A DNA stretch of 64,000 nt from Burkholderia ambifaria (GTDB taxonomy: Bacteria > Pseudomonadota > Gammaproteobacteria > Burkholderiales > Burkholderiaceae), in assembly GCF_001443045.1 (NCBI RefSeq), contig NZ_LKPJ01000015.1:73916-137915 (forward strand). The letters run 5' to 3'. Below, piece by piece: positions 1 to 10,026 of this stretch. The stretch's first letter is position 1. The number at the start of each line of letters is the position of its first letter. Under the pieces are notes generated by a model. That model made no database searches, had not been told where the DNA came from, and was given only the letters and a program-made list of their open reading frames with translations. Made by a program: the position numbers and the translations under genes.

Positions 1-109
1 CCGGCACCTCGGCGCCGGCCGGAATCTCGTCCGCCGCGAGCCACACGCTGCCGGTTGCCCGGAAGCGCTGCAACGCCGCTGCGTACGCGTGTGCGGTCGA
101 CTCGAGCAT
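1..109 (-). CDS. Partial gene, N-terminal 36 residues, function unknown
   Basis: A reading frame opens at an ATG at 107-109 on the minus strand and runs off the left edge without a stop. The first residues read MLESTAHAYAAALQRFRATG. Almost every codon ends in G or C, the coding pattern of the neighbouring genes, and a GGAG lies about 9 bases upstream of the ATG. It is transcribed divergently from the FAD oxidoreductase at 328, with about 220 bp between them. I do not recognise the family from 36 residues and assign no function. Confidence 0.55.
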   Translation of the reverse strand, partial: MLESTAHAYAAALQRFRATGSVWLAADEIPAGAEVP

Positions 110-327
110 CGCGCGTCACTCCACAATGCCGGAACCCATGCACGCTACTGCCCCGCCTGATCGCGACGATCGCGAATCGTCGCGCGCGGGCCATCCACAC
201 TGTGTCGGCCACGCGTGCCCTCTTGGTGCACCGCGCCGCCACGAGTATGCTTGCGGTTCGAACGATATCCAACCAGGGCGCACATTCCGCACCGCGGCCA
301 GGCGCCCCGCCAACGGCCACTTACACG

Positions 328-1569
328 ATGGACTTCGACGTAATCGTTCTGGGCGCAGGCATCGTCGGCGTGTCCGCCGCATTGCACCTGCAGGATCGCG
401 GCCGCAAGGTGGCCCTCGTCGACCGCGGCGCGCCCGGCGAAGGCACGAGCTTCGGCAACGCCGGGCTGATCGAGCGCTCGTCGATCGAACCGTATCCGTT
501 TCCGCGCAGCCCGTTCACGCTGATGCGCTACGCGCTGAACCGCTCCACCGATCTCTACTGGCACAGCACGTCGCTGCCCGCGTTCGCGCCGTGGCTCGCG
601 CGCTTCTGGTGGGAGTCGGCACCGATGCGTCACGCAGCCGCCTCACGCGACATGCTGCCGCTGATCGAGCGCTGCATCGTCGAGCACGACGCGCTGATCG
701 CGCGCGCCGGCGCAGGAGAGCTGGTGCGTGCCAGCGGCTGGATGGAAGCGTTTCGCACGCCGGCCGCGTTCGAACGCGCGGCTGCCGATGCGGGGCTCAC
801 CGCGCGTCGTCACGGGCTCGGCATCACGCCGCTCGATGCCGCGGCACTTCGGGCGCAGGAACCGAGCCTCGCGGCCGGCTTCTGCGGCGCGCTGCACTGG
901 CTCGATCCGAAAAGCGTCGTCGACCCGTCCGCGCTGGTCAAAACCTACGCGCAACTCTTCGTGCAAGGCGGCGGCACGCTGCTCACCGGCGATGCCGCGA
1001 GCCTCGACGCGCTCTCGCCAGGCTGGCAGGTCACGACGGAAGAAGGCAGGATCGCGGCGCCGGCCGTGGTCGTCGCGCTCGGCCCGTGGTCCGACACGGT
1101 GTTCGGCAAGTTCGGCTACAGGATTCCGCTGCGCGAGAAACGCGGCTATCACATGCATTACGCGCCCTCCGAACGCGGCGCGCCGTCAGCACCGATCGTC
1201 GATCGCGAATACGGCTACGTGATCGCGCCGATGCGGCGCGGTTTGCGCCTGACCACCGGCGTCGAGATCGCGCGGCGCGGCTTGCCGCCGACGGGCGTGC
1301 AGCTCGATCGCGCGGAACGCGTCGCGCGCCCGGTGTTCGGCTTCGGCGAGCGGCTCGATCCGCAGCCGTGGCTCGGCTTCCGGCCGTGCACGCCCGACAT
1401 GCGGCCGGTAATCGGCCCCGCGCCCGCACATCGCGGGCTGTGGTTCTCGTTCGGGCATAACCATCACGGGCTCACGCTCGGGCCCGTCTCCGGCCGCCTG
1501 CTGGCCGAGATGATGACGGGCGAGACGCCCTTCACCGATCCGACGCCCTACCGCGCCGACCGCTTCTGA
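328..1569 (+). CDS. FAD-dependent oxidoreductase, DadA-like D-amino acid dehydrogenase family
   Basis: 413 residues. The N-terminus carries a dinucleotide-binding motif (GAGIVG, residues 8-13) and the GEGTSFGNAG segment typical of DadA-type enzymes; a conserved GFRPCTPDMRPVIG segment near the C-terminus belongs to the DAO fold. Such enzymes oxidise D-amino acids or other secondary amines and usually pass electrons to the respiratory chain rather than to oxygen. The open frame extends upstream to a TTG at 55, but that stretch has no family similarity, so the ATG at 328 is preferred. The gene converges on the GntR regulator that ends the fucose operon, with only 10 bp between them, and is probably functionally separate. 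The substrate cannot be read from sequence. Confidence 0.85.
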   Translation: MDFDVIVLGAGIVGVSAALHLQDRGRKVALVDRGAPGEGTSFGNAGLIERSSIEPYPFPRSPFTLMRYALNRSTDLYWHSTSLPAFAPWLARFWWESAPMRHAAASRDMLPLIERCIVEHDALIARAGAGELVRASGWMEAFRTPAAFERAAADAGLTARRHGLGITPLDAAALRAQEPSLAAGFCGALHWLDPKSVVDPSALVKTYAQLFVQGGGTLLTGDAASLDALSPGWQVTTEEGRIAAPAVVVALGPWSDTVFGKFGYRIPLREKRGYHMHYAPSERGAPSAPIVDREYGYVIAPMRRGLRLTTGVEIARRGLPPTGVQLDRAERVARPVFGFGERLDPQPWLGFRPCTPDMRPVIGPAPAHRGLWFSFGHNHHGLTLGPVSGRLLAEMMTGETPFTDPTPYRADRF

Positions 1570-1579
1570 CCACGCGCGC

Positions 1580-2341
1580 TCAGTCGAGCGCGCGGCCGAA
1601 GATCCGGATCACTTCGTCGAGATGCTCGGCCATCGCGCGGCGCGCGGCCTCGGGGTCGCGCGCGCGGATCGCGTCGAGGATCGCGCGGTGTTCGAGCTCC
1701 GAGCGATGCGGCATGTCGTTCGGCATGTACAGCGACTGCAGCCGCTGGAACATCAGGTCGTACTTGTGCGCGAGCAACTGCTTGATCATCAGCGCATAAG
1801 CCGGGTTGTCGCTCGCTTCCGCGATGCGGATATGGAACAGCCGGTCGCCCGGATGCGTGAGCGAGCCGCTGCGGTTGTCTTCCTGGTTGCGCAGGAACGC
1901 CTCGTAAATCCCTTCGATCTGCGTGTCCGAGCCGTGTTTCGCCGCAAGCGATGCGGCTTCCGGCTCGATCAGCCTGCGCGCCTGCAGCAGCGCGAACGGC
2001 GGGATTTCGGTATCGAGGTCGAGCGCGATGCCGAGTTCGGGATCGATCTCGACGATCGAAAACGGCGCGACGGTCGTATCCGGCTGCGGTTCGGGTACGG
2101 CAGCCGCTTCGGGCTGGCGCACCTTCACGCCGTCGCCGACACGCACGCTGACGAGCCCGTTCACCTCGAGCGCGATCAGCGCCTCGCGCACCGACGTGCG
2201 GGACACGCCGAATCGTTCGGCCAGTTCGCGCTCGGGCGGCAGATAACTGCCCGGCGGGAAATCGCCGGACTCGATCATCGCGCTGAGCTTGTCGGCGATC
2301 TGCTGGTACAGGCGGCGGTTCTGAATCGGCTGGATGGACAT
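1580..2341 (-). CDS. GntR-family regulator (FadR subfamily), probable fucose operon regulator
   Basis: 253 residues. An N-terminal winged helix-turn-helix spans about residues 8-75 (PPERELAERFGVSRTSVREA is the recognition region) and is followed by an FCD-type ligand-binding domain rich in helices. It is the last gene of the minus-strand fucose operon, 71 bp after the lactonase, and the ribosome-binding site is weak. FadR-type regulators usually respond to a sugar acid or other carboxylate, so an intermediate such as fuconate or 2-keto-3-deoxyfuconate is a reasonable effector (inference). A candidate operator is noted at the operon promoter near 10839. Confidence 0.85.
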   Translation of the reverse strand: MSIQPIQNRRLYQQIADKLSAMIESGDFPPGSYLPPERELAERFGVSRTSVREALIALEVNGLVSVRVGDGVKVRQPEAAAVPEPQPDTTVAPFSIVEIDPELGIALDLDTEIPPFALLQARRLIEPEAASLAAKHGSDTQIEGIYEAFLRNQEDNRSGSLTHPGDRLFHIRIAEASDNPAYALMIKQLLAHKYDLMFQRLQSLYMPNDMPHRSELEHRAILDAIRARDPEAARRAMAEHLDEVIRIFGRALD

Positions 2342-2412
2342 ACGTTGATACAGGTAAGCGGTTGCGTTGCGGACGGTCTGACGAATGAAGCATCAGGCCG
2401 TTCGCGCCTATT

Positions 2413-3303
2413 CTATATGCCGGGCTTCGTATCGCGCGGCACCGCATAGCAACGCGCGGCCGTGCCGCCCCACAACGCGTTGCGCTCGGCTGCGGACAAC
2501 CGCGCCTCGGCCCAGCGCTCGATCAGCGACGCCACTTCGTCATACGACGCCGCGAGCAGGCACACGGGCCAGTCCGACCCGAACATCAGCCGCTGCGGGC
2601 CGAACGCATCGAGCGCCGCATCGAGGCATTGCTCGATGTGCCGGATGTCCCGGCCGCGCAGGCCGCGCCGCCAGTCGGTCTCGGTCACGAGACCCGACAG
2701 CTTGCAGACGACGTGCGGCAGCGCGCCCAGCTCGCGCAGCCCGGCACGCCAGCGTGCGAGCGCCGTAGCGTCCCGGTCGAACTCGGCGAGCGCGGGCTTG
2801 CCCGCATGATCGAGCACGAGCCAGTGCGCGTCGTGCCGCGCGCAGAACGCGTGCACGTCGGGCAACTGGCGCTCGAACACGAGCACGTCGTACACATAGC
2901 CGTTCGCCTGCAGCCACGCGACGCCGCGATTGAACGCGGGATCCGCGACGAACGCGCCGACATCGGCTTCGTCCTGCACCTGGTGACGAAAGCCGCGCAG
3001 TTTCGGGCTGCGCCATTCGGCGATGCGATCGGCGAGCGCCGGCGCACCGAGGTCCTCCCAGCCGACCACCGCCGCGATGCGCGCGTCGTCGCGGGCAAGA
3101 TCGAGCAGGAACGCCGTCTCGTCACGCCCGGCGCGCGCCTGCACCGCGATCGACGCGCCGAGCGCCTGCGCATGCATCAGCGGCCACAGCGCGTCGGGCA
3201 GGTAGTCGCGGGCAAGCACGCCCATTCCGGGGCCGATCCACGGATAGTCGGCCGCGCGGTAACGCCAGAAGTGCTGATGGGAATCGATACGCACTGCGCC
3301 CAT
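2413..3303 (-). CDS. L-fuconolactonase, COG3618 amidohydrolase
   Basis: 296 residues from the ATG at 3301-3303. An in-frame start 12 codons upstream exists but gives a tail without family character. The N-terminus MGAVRIDSHQHFWRY has the DxHxHFW signature of COG3618 amidohydrolases, a TIM-barrel family that hydrolyses sugar-acid lactones. LDHAGKP and FGSDWPV further on are the conserved histidine and aspartate segments of the family. In a fucose operon the expected reaction is L-fucono-lactone to L-fuconate, the activity reported for a close relative in Burkholderia multivorans. It lies 48 bp after the binding-protein gene and is probably co-transcribed. Rhamnonolactonase is the main alternative. 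Confidence 0.85.
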   Translation of the reverse strand: MGAVRIDSHQHFWRYRAADYPWIGPGMGVLARDYLPDALWPLMHAQALGASIAVQARAGRDETAFLLDLARDDARIAAVVGWEDLGAPALADRIAEWRSPKLRGFRHQVQDEADVGAFVADPAFNRGVAWLQANGYVYDVLVFERQLPDVHAFCARHDAHWLVLDHAGKPALAEFDRDATALARWRAGLRELGALPHVVCKLSGLVTETDWRRGLRGRDIRHIEQCLDAALDAFGPQRLMFGSDWPVCLLAASYDEVASLIERWAEARLSAAERNALWGGTAARCYAVPRDTKPGI

Positions 3304-3351
3304 GGTGTCCTCGTGGTTCGCTCTCGCCCGCAGCATCACATCACGTCACGC

Positions 3352-4293
3352 TCAGTCGTACAACACCGCCGCGATCTTCGGGTCGTCGATATTGGTCTTG
3401 TCATACCAGTAGAAACCGGTATCGATGACCTTCGGCAGCTTCTCGCCCTTGATCGCCTTCACGGCCGCCTCGACGGTCTTGTAGCCGATTCCGATCGGGT
3501 TCTGCGTGATCGCGCCGGCCATCAGCCCGCTGCGGATCGCGTCCTTCTGCTGCTTGCCCGAATCGTAGCCGACGATCACGACCTTGCGCTTCATCTCGCG
3601 CACGCCGTTCACCACGCCGATCGCCGAGCCTTCGTTGGTGCCGAACAGGCCCTTGAGCTTCGGATACGCCTGCAGGATCGACTTCGTCACCTCGGTCGAC
3701 TTCAGCTGATCGCCTTCGCCGTACTGCACGGTGACGATCCGCACCTTCGGGTGCGCCGACTTCATCCGTTCGAGAAAGCCGTCGCGGCGATCGATGCCGG
3801 TGCGGCTCGTCTGGTCGTGCGCGACCACGGCCACCTCGCCTTCGTCGCCGATCAGCGCGGCGAGCTTGTCGGCGGCGAGCGCGGCGGCAGCCTTGTTGTT
3901 GGTCGCGGCCGTCGTGACCGGGATGTCGCTGTCGACGCCCGAGTCGAATGCGATCACCGGGATCTTCTCGGCCTGCGCCTTCTTCAGGAGCGGCAGCGCG
4001 GCCTTGCTGTCGAGCGCCGCGAAGCCGAGCGCGGCCGGCTTCTTCGCGATCGCGGCGGACAGCATGTCGATCTGCTTGTCGACCATCGCCTCCGTTTCAG
4101 GGCCTTCGAACGTCACCTTCACCTTGTAGTCCTTCGCGGCCTGCATCGCGCCCGCTTTCACGGCCTGCCAGAACTGATGCTGGAAGCCCTTCGAGATCAG
4201 CGGGATGTAGGTTTCCTGCGCCTGCGCGCCGGCCGTCATGCCGACGGCGAACGTCAGCCCGACGATCGCGTTCAACACCTTGCTCCTGATCAC
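3352..4293 (-). CDS. Sugar ABC transporter periplasmic binding protein, RbsB-like
   Basis: 313 residues. A Sec signal peptide occupies about residues 1-25 (ending AGAQA before QETYIP). The mature part is a two-lobed Peripla_BP_4 protein with recognisable family segments (GFAALDSKAALP, VIAFDSGVDSD, LFGTNEGSAIGV). It should capture a sugar in the periplasm for the permease and ATPase encoded just upstream. The enzymes around it make L-fucose the likely ligand (inference). Confidence 0.88.
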   Translation of the reverse strand: MIRSKVLNAIVGLTFAVGMTAGAQAQETYIPLISKGFQHQFWQAVKAGAMQAAKDYKVKVTFEGPETEAMVDKQIDMLSAAIAKKPAALGFAALDSKAALPLLKKAQAEKIPVIAFDSGVDSDIPVTTAATNNKAAAALAADKLAALIGDEGEVAVVAHDQTSRTGIDRRDGFLERMKSAHPKVRIVTVQYGEGDQLKSTEVTKSILQAYPKLKGLFGTNEGSAIGVVNGVREMKRKVVIVGYDSGKQQKDAIRSGLMAGAITQNPIGIGYKTVEAAVKAIKGEKLPKVIDTGFYWYDKTNIDDPKIAAVLYD

Positions 4294-4380
4294 TTCGCGT
4301 CTCCTTGGTTGGTATCGAATGTATCGAATGAAATGCCGGCCCGGCCGGCGGTGAAGCGGATGCGTATGTATGTTCGTGCG

Positions 4381-5418
4381 TCAGCGGCGGCGCCGGCGCA
4401 GGATATCCACATAGACGGCGAGGATGATGATCACGCCGGTCACGACCGTCTGCCATTCCTGCGCGACCGACATGATGCGCAGGCCGTTGGTCAGCACGCT
4501 CATGATGAACGCGCCGATGATGGTGCCGACGATGCTGCCCGCGCCGCCCGACAGCGACGTGCCGCCGATCACGACGGCCGCGATCGCATCGAGCTCGTAG
4601 CCCTGGCCGAGCGCCGGCTGCGCGGAATTCAGCCGCGACGCGATCAGCAGCCCGGCGATCCCGCACACCGCGCCGCTGAACGTGTAGACGGCGATCTTCC
4701 ATGCGTCGACGTTCACGCCGGACAGCCGCAGCGCTTCCTCGTTGCTGCCGAGCGCGAACGTGTAGCGGCCGAAGAGGGTGCGGTTCAGCACGATCGACGC
4801 GCCGATCGCGACGAGGAACAGGATCAGCACCGCGTTCGGAATCGGCAGCGCGGGAATCAGGTTGCCGATCAGCGAATCCTGCGCGATCGACGTGAAGCCC
4901 GGCGTGTCGTTGAAGTAGATCGGCCGCGTGCCCGAGATCACGAGCGACAACCCCTTGAGCAGCATCATCATGCCGAGCGTCGCGATGAACGGCGGCACCT
5001 TCATCTTCGCGATCACGAAGCCCGACACGCTGCCCGACAGCGCGCCGAACAACAGCGCGGCCAGGATCCCGAGCGGCAGCGGCATGCCCCAGTTCGTCAG
5101 CACGACGCCGGCCATGACCGCACAGAACGTCATCAGCGTGCCGACCGACAGATCGATGCCCGACGTGATGATCACGTAAGTACAGGCGACGGCCAGCACG
5201 CCGTTCACGGCGGTGGCCTGCAGGATCGATACCAGGTTGTCGACTTCGAGGAAGTTCGACGACGCGAAGCTGAAGAAGACGATCAGCAGCACGAGGCTCG
5301 CGAGCGCGAGCAGCTTCTGCCTCGCGGCGGGGTTGAAGAAGCGCGACTTCAGGCTCGATGCGGCGGCCGGCGTGTCGCCGGAAGCAAGGGGCGGAACGGA
5401 ATGCGTATCGTTGGACAT
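4381..5418 (-). CDS. Sugar ABC transporter permease, RbsC-like
   Basis: 345 residues, inner membrane, with a BPD_transp_2 fold of about 8-10 hydrophobic segments. ITSGIDLSVGT and GGTSLSGGAGSIVGT are signature stretches of RbsC/XylH permeases. The N-terminal 40 residues are polar and cytoplasmic. The C-terminus ends in a basic RRRRR tail. It follows the ATPase gene by 19 bp and precedes the binding protein by 87 bp, giving the usual A-C-B order. Confidence 0.9.
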   Translation of the reverse strand: MSNDTHSVPPLASGDTPAAASSLKSRFFNPAARQKLLALASLVLLIVFFSFASSNFLEVDNLVSILQATAVNGVLAVACTYVIITSGIDLSVGTLMTFCAVMAGVVLTNWGMPLPLGILAALLFGALSGSVSGFVIAKMKVPPFIATLGMMMLLKGLSLVISGTRPIYFNDTPGFTSIAQDSLIGNLIPALPIPNAVLILFLVAIGASIVLNRTLFGRYTFALGSNEEALRLSGVNVDAWKIAVYTFSGAVCGIAGLLIASRLNSAQPALGQGYELDAIAAVVIGGTSLSGGAGSIVGTIIGAFIMSVLTNGLRIMSVAQEWQTVVTGVIIILAVYVDILRRRRR

Positions 5419-5437
5419 GATCGGGTAAGCGTCTGAA

Positions 5438-6976
5438 TCAGGACAATACGGTCGACTCGCGCTGCGTCGCGAGCTGCATGATCTTTTCCTGCGTGGCGTC
5501 GGCCGCGCGCAACTCGCCGGTCACGCGCCCTTCGCACATCACGAGAATCCGGTGGCTCATGCGCAGCACCTCGGGCAACTCCGACGAGATCATCACGATC
5601 GCCTTGCCGTCGGCGGCAAGCGCGTCGAGCAGCTTGTAGATCTCGCTTTTCGCGCCGACGTCGATGCCGCGCGTCGGCTCGTCGAAGAACAGGATGTCGC
5701 AGTCGCGCAGCAGCCACTTCGCGATCACGATCTTCTGCTGGTTGCCGCCCGACAGCAGGCGCGCCGGCTGCGCGACCGACGGCGTGCGGATCGCGAGCTG
5801 GCGCACGTATGACTGCGCGGTGTCGCGCATCTTGCGTGCATCGAGGAACAGGCCGCGGCGCACGAAGCGCCGCATGCTCGACAGTGCGATGTTGTTCTGC
5901 ACGTCCATCCCGACCGCGAGCCCGAAGTGCTTGCGGTCCTCGGACAGATAGCCGATCCCGTGCGCGACCGCATCGGCCGGCGTGCGGATCGTCACGGTCT
6001 TGCCGTGCACGCGGATCTCGCCCGCGTCGACCGGATCCGCGCCGAACACCGCGCGCGCGACCTCGGTGCGCCCCGCGCCCATCAGCCCCGCGAAGCCGAG
6101 GATCTCGCCGCGACGCAGCGTGAAGCCCACGTCGCGGATCGCGCGGCCGCGCGACAACCCGCGCACTTCGAGTGCGACGTCGTTGGCCGACGTATCGGGC
6201 GGCGCGCGAAACGCCGTATCGAGCTGACGGCCGACCATCATCGCGATGATCGCGTCCATCGACGTGTCCGCCATCGGCACGGTCGCGACGTACTTGCCGT
6301 CGCGCATCACCGTCACGCGATCGGCGATCTGGCGCAGCTCGTCCATCTTGTGCGAGATGTAGACGATGCCGACGCCGTGCGCGCGCAGGTCGCCGATGAT
6401 GCGGAACAGCTCGGCGATCTCCGCGCTGTTCAGCGCGGCGGTCGGCTCGTCCATGATCAGCACGCGCGAATCGAACGACAGCGCCTTCGCGATCTCGACC
6501 ATCTGCTGCTTTGCAACGGTCAGCCGGCCAACCGGCGTGCGCGGATCGAGATCGAGCCGCATCCGCACGAAGATCGCGGCCGCGTCGCGGTTCAGCTTGT
6601 CTTCATCGACGAACACGCCGAAGCGGCCGCGCGGCTCGCGTCCGATGAAGATGTTCTGTGCGACGCTCAGGTGATTCATCAGGTTCAGTTCCTGATGGAT
6701 GATGCCGATCCCGAGCGCCTGCGCGGCGCGCGGATCGTCGATCTCCACCGCGCGGCCGTCCATCCGGATCTCGCCGCCGTCCTTCTGGTACACGCCGGCG
6801 AGGATCTTCATCAGCGTCGACTTGCCGGCGCCGTTCTCGCCCATCAGCGCGTGTACTTCGCCGGCGCGCAGGTCGAACCGGCAATCGTCGAGCGCCTGCA
6901 CGCCCGGAAAGCGCTTGCTGACGCCGCTCAAGGCAATCAGCGGCGGCGCGGTGTTCAGGTTCGGGTCGGGTTGCAT
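5438..6976 (-). CDS. Sugar ABC transporter ATP-binding protein, RbsA-like, duplicated ATPase
   Basis: 512 residues made of two fused ABC domains, the normal length for RbsA/XylG proteins. The first domain has Walker [10 protein letters not shown] near residue 46 and Walker [11 protein letters not shown]. The second lacks a normal Walker A ([10 protein letters not shown]) but has LSGGNQQK and [12 protein letters not shown], the usual asymmetry of this subfamily. It energises the permease at 4381-5418. It starts 12 bp after the fucose dehydrogenase gene, which supports one transcript. Confidence 0.92.
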   Translation of the reverse strand: MQPDPNLNTAPPLIALSGVSKRFPGVQALDDCRFDLRAGEVHALMGENGAGKSTLMKILAGVYQKDGGEIRMDGRAVEIDDPRAAQALGIGIIHQELNLMNHLSVAQNIFIGREPRGRFGVFVDEDKLNRDAAAIFVRMRLDLDPRTPVGRLTVAKQQMVEIAKALSFDSRVLIMDEPTAALNSAEIAELFRIIGDLRAHGVGIVYISHKMDELRQIADRVTVMRDGKYVATVPMADTSMDAIIAMMVGRQLDTAFRAPPDTSANDVALEVRGLSRGRAIRDVGFTLRRGEILGFAGLMGAGRTEVARAVFGADPVDAGEIRVHGKTVTIRTPADAVAHGIGYLSEDRKHFGLAVGMDVQNNIALSSMRRFVRRGLFLDARKMRDTAQSYVRQLAIRTPSVAQPARLLSGGNQQKIVIAKWLLRDCDILFFDEPTRGIDVGAKSEIYKLLDALAADGKAIVMISSELPEVLRMSHRILVMCEGRVTGELRAADATQEKIMQLATQRESTVLS

Positions 6977-6988
6977 GGATCGCCGTCC

Positions 6989-7828
<840 letters not shown>

Positions 7829-9106
7829 TCAGCCGCGGAACCGATACCGCTCCAGCGATTCCGGCTTCATCTCGATCGAGAAGCCGGGCGCCGTCGGCGG
7901 CATATACGCCGCGCCGCGCACGACGCACGGCTCGACGAAATGCTCGTGCAGGTGATCGACGTACTCGGTCACGCGCCCTTCCTTCGTGCCGGAAATGCAC
8001 ACGTAGTCGATCATCGACAAATGCTGCACGTACTCGCACAGCCCGACGCCGCCCGCGTGCGGACACACCGGCAGCCCGTACTTCGCGGCCAGCAGCATCA
8101 CCGCGAGAATCTCGTTCACGCCGCCGAGCCGGCACGCGTCGATCTGCACGACGTCGATCGCACCGCGCTCGATGAACTGCTTGAACAGCACGCGGTTCTG
8201 GCACATCTCGCCGGTCGCGACCTGCACCGGCGCGATCGCCTCGCGAATCTTGCGATGCCCTTCGACGTCGTCGGGGCTCGTCGGCTCCTCGATGAACCAC
8301 GGTTTCGCAAACGCGAGCTCGCGCACCCAGTCGATCGCCTCGTCGACTTCCCACACCTGGTTCGCGTCGATCATCAGCTTGCGATCCGGGCCGATCGCTT
8401 CGCGCGCGATCGTCACGCGGCGAATGTCGTCCTCCAGGTTCGCGCCGACCTTCAGCTTCACGTAGTCGAACCCGGCGTCCACCGCCTCGCGGCACAGCCG
8501 GCGCAGCTTGTCGTCGCTGTAGCCGAGCCAGCCCGCCGACGTCGTGTAGCACGGGTAGCCTTCGCGCTCGAGTGTCGCGATCCGCGCGGCCTTGCCCGGC
8601 ACCTGTCGGTGCAGCAAGTCGAGCGCCTCGTCCTGCGTCAGGCAGTCGGTCAGGTAGCGGAAATCGATCGCGCGCACGATTTCCTCGGGGCTCATGTCGG
8701 CGACGAGCCGCCACAGCGGTTTGCCAACCGCCTTCGCCCACAGGTCCCACACCGCGTTGACGACGGCGCCCGTCGCCAGGTGGATCGCGCCCTTGTCGGG
8801 GCCGATCCAGCGCAACTGGCTGTCCGACGTCACGTGCCGCCAGAAGCGGCCCATGTCTTCGCGGATCCAGTCGAGGTCGAGGCCGACGACGAGGTGACGC
8901 ATCGCGTCGATCGCCGCGCAGCAAATTTCGTTGCCGCGCCCGATGGTGAACGTGAGTCCGTGGCCTTCGAGCCCGTCGTGGTCGGTTTCGAGCACGACGT
9001 ACGCAGCCGAATAATCGGGGTCCGGATTCATCGCATCGGAGCCGTCGAGCTGGCGCGAGGTCGGGAAGCGCACGTCGAGGACGCGCATCGATCGAATGAT
9101 AGGCAT
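7829..9106 (-). CDS. fucD: L-fuconate dehydratase, enolase superfamily
   Basis: 425 residues from the ATG at 9104-9106 (MPIIRSMRVLDVRFPTSR). The frame is open further upstream only because it runs through the hydrolase gene. Enolase-superfamily ligands are visible: the KLKV lysine pair, MIDANQVW (Asp), IEEPTSPDD (Glu), ATGEMCQNR (Glu), QIDACRLGG (Asp) and the catalytic His in CPHAGGVGL. The HYD-type insertions and length match fuconate dehydratases, which convert L-fuconate to 2-keto-3-deoxy-L-fuconate. A 23-bp gap separates it from the preceding hydrolase gene. Confidence 0.9.
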   Translation of the reverse strand: MPIIRSMRVLDVRFPTSRQLDGSDAMNPDPDYSAAYVVLETDHDGLEGHGLTFTIGRGNEICCAAIDAMRHLVVGLDLDWIREDMGRFWRHVTSDSQLRWIGPDKGAIHLATGAVVNAVWDLWAKAVGKPLWRLVADMSPEEIVRAIDFRYLTDCLTQDEALDLLHRQVPGKAARIATLEREGYPCYTTSAGWLGYSDDKLRRLCREAVDAGFDYVKLKVGANLEDDIRRVTIAREAIGPDRKLMIDANQVWEVDEAIDWVRELAFAKPWFIEEPTSPDDVEGHRKIREAIAPVQVATGEMCQNRVLFKQFIERGAIDVVQIDACRLGGVNEILAVMLLAAKYGLPVCPHAGGVGLCEYVQHLSMIDYVCISGTKEGRVTEYVDHLHEHFVEPCVVRGAAYMPPTAPGFSIEMKPESLERYRFRG

Positions 9107-9129
9107 GACGAACGGTCCGTTAAAGGGAA

Positions 9130-9972
9130 TCAGGCCTGCACGGTGCGCTGACGCTGCTCGCCGAGCCCGTCGATGCCGAGCGTGATCACCTGCCCGGCGC
9201 GCAGATAGACGGGCGGCTTCTGGCCGAGCCCGACGCCCGGCGGCGTGCCGGTCGAGATCACGTCGCCCGGCTGCAGGCTCATGAAGCGGCTCAGGTAGCT
9301 GATCAGGTGCGGCACGCGGAACACCATGGTGGCGGTCGTGCCGTTCTGGTAGCGGTGGCCGTCCACTTCGAGCCACAGCCGCAGCGCGTGCGGATCGGGC
9401 ACTTCGTCGGCCGTCACGAGCCACGGGCCGAGCGGGCCGAACGTGTCGTTGCCCTTGCCCTTGTCCCACGTGCCGCCGCGTTCGAGCTGGTATTCGCGCT
9501 CCGACACGTCGTTCACCACGCAGTAGCCGGCGACGTGCGACAGCGCATCGGCTTCGTCGATATAGCGGCCGCCCTGGCCGATCACGACGCCGAGCTCGAC
9601 TTCCCAGTCGGTTTTCTCCGAGCCGCGCGGAATCTCGACGTCGTCGTTCGGCCCCGAGATCGCGCTTGTCCATTTGCCGAACACGACCGGCTCCTTCGGG
9701 ACTTCCATCCCCGATTCGGCCGCATGGTCGGAATAGTTGAGCCCGATGCAGATGAACTTGCCGACGCGGCCGACGCACGCGCCGAGCCGCGGCGTGCCCT
9801 CGACCAACGGCAGCGACGACGGCTCGATGTCGCGCAGCCGCGCGAGCGACGCAGGCGTCAGCGCATTGCCGGCGATGTCCTCGATCACGCCCGACAGGTC
9901 GCGGATCTTTCCCTGCGCATCGAGCAGGCCCGGTTTCTCATGATGTTTGTCGCCAAATCTCAGCAGTTTCAT
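9130..9972 (-). CDS. Fumarylacetoacetate hydrolase-family protein, probable 2,4-diketo-3-deoxy-L-fuconate hydrolase
   Basis: 280 residues. The C-terminal FAH domain (from about residue 70) has the family segments GLNYSDHAAE, the metal-binding DWEVELGVVIG and VNDVSEREYQ. FAH proteins cleave or hydrolyse 2,4-diketo acids with a divalent metal. In the oxidative fucose route the dehydrogenated keto-deoxy acid is cut to pyruvate and L-lactate, and this is the only gene in the operon suited to that step. It follows the first SDR by 54 bp. Confidence 0.87.
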   Translation of the reverse strand: MKLLRFGDKHHEKPGLLDAQGKIRDLSGVIEDIAGNALTPASLARLRDIEPSSLPLVEGTPRLGACVGRVGKFICIGLNYSDHAAESGMEVPKEPVVFGKWTSAISGPNDDVEIPRGSEKTDWEVELGVVIGQGGRYIDEADALSHVAGYCVVNDVSEREYQLERGGTWDKGKGNDTFGPLGPWLVTADEVPDPHALRLWLEVDGHRYQNGTTATMVFRVPHLISYLSRFMSLQPGDVISTGTPPGVGLGQKPPVYLRAGQVITLGIDGLGEQRQRTVQA

Positions 9973-10026
9973 ATCGTTTAAGCGGAAACGGAAAGTGAAT
10001 AGGGATGCGTAGTCAATGGGAGAGGG

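Noticed and set aside
55-327. N-terminal extension of the DadA-like oxidoreductase from a TTG at 55
   Set aside because: The extra 91 residues show no family similarity and the segment overlaps the likely divergent promoter; the dinucleotide motif starts directly after the ATG at 328.
2629-5436. Very long plus-strand open frame opposite the lactonase, binding protein and permease genes
   Set aside because: It is antisense to three well-supported genes and has an Arg/His/Asp-rich composition typical of the mirror frame of GC-rich coding DNA, with no family motif.
7829-9778. Fusion of fuconate dehydratase to the upstream hydrolase frame
   Set aside because: The frame is open through the hydrolase gene but in a different frame from it; the dehydratase family begins at MPIIRSMRV at 9106.
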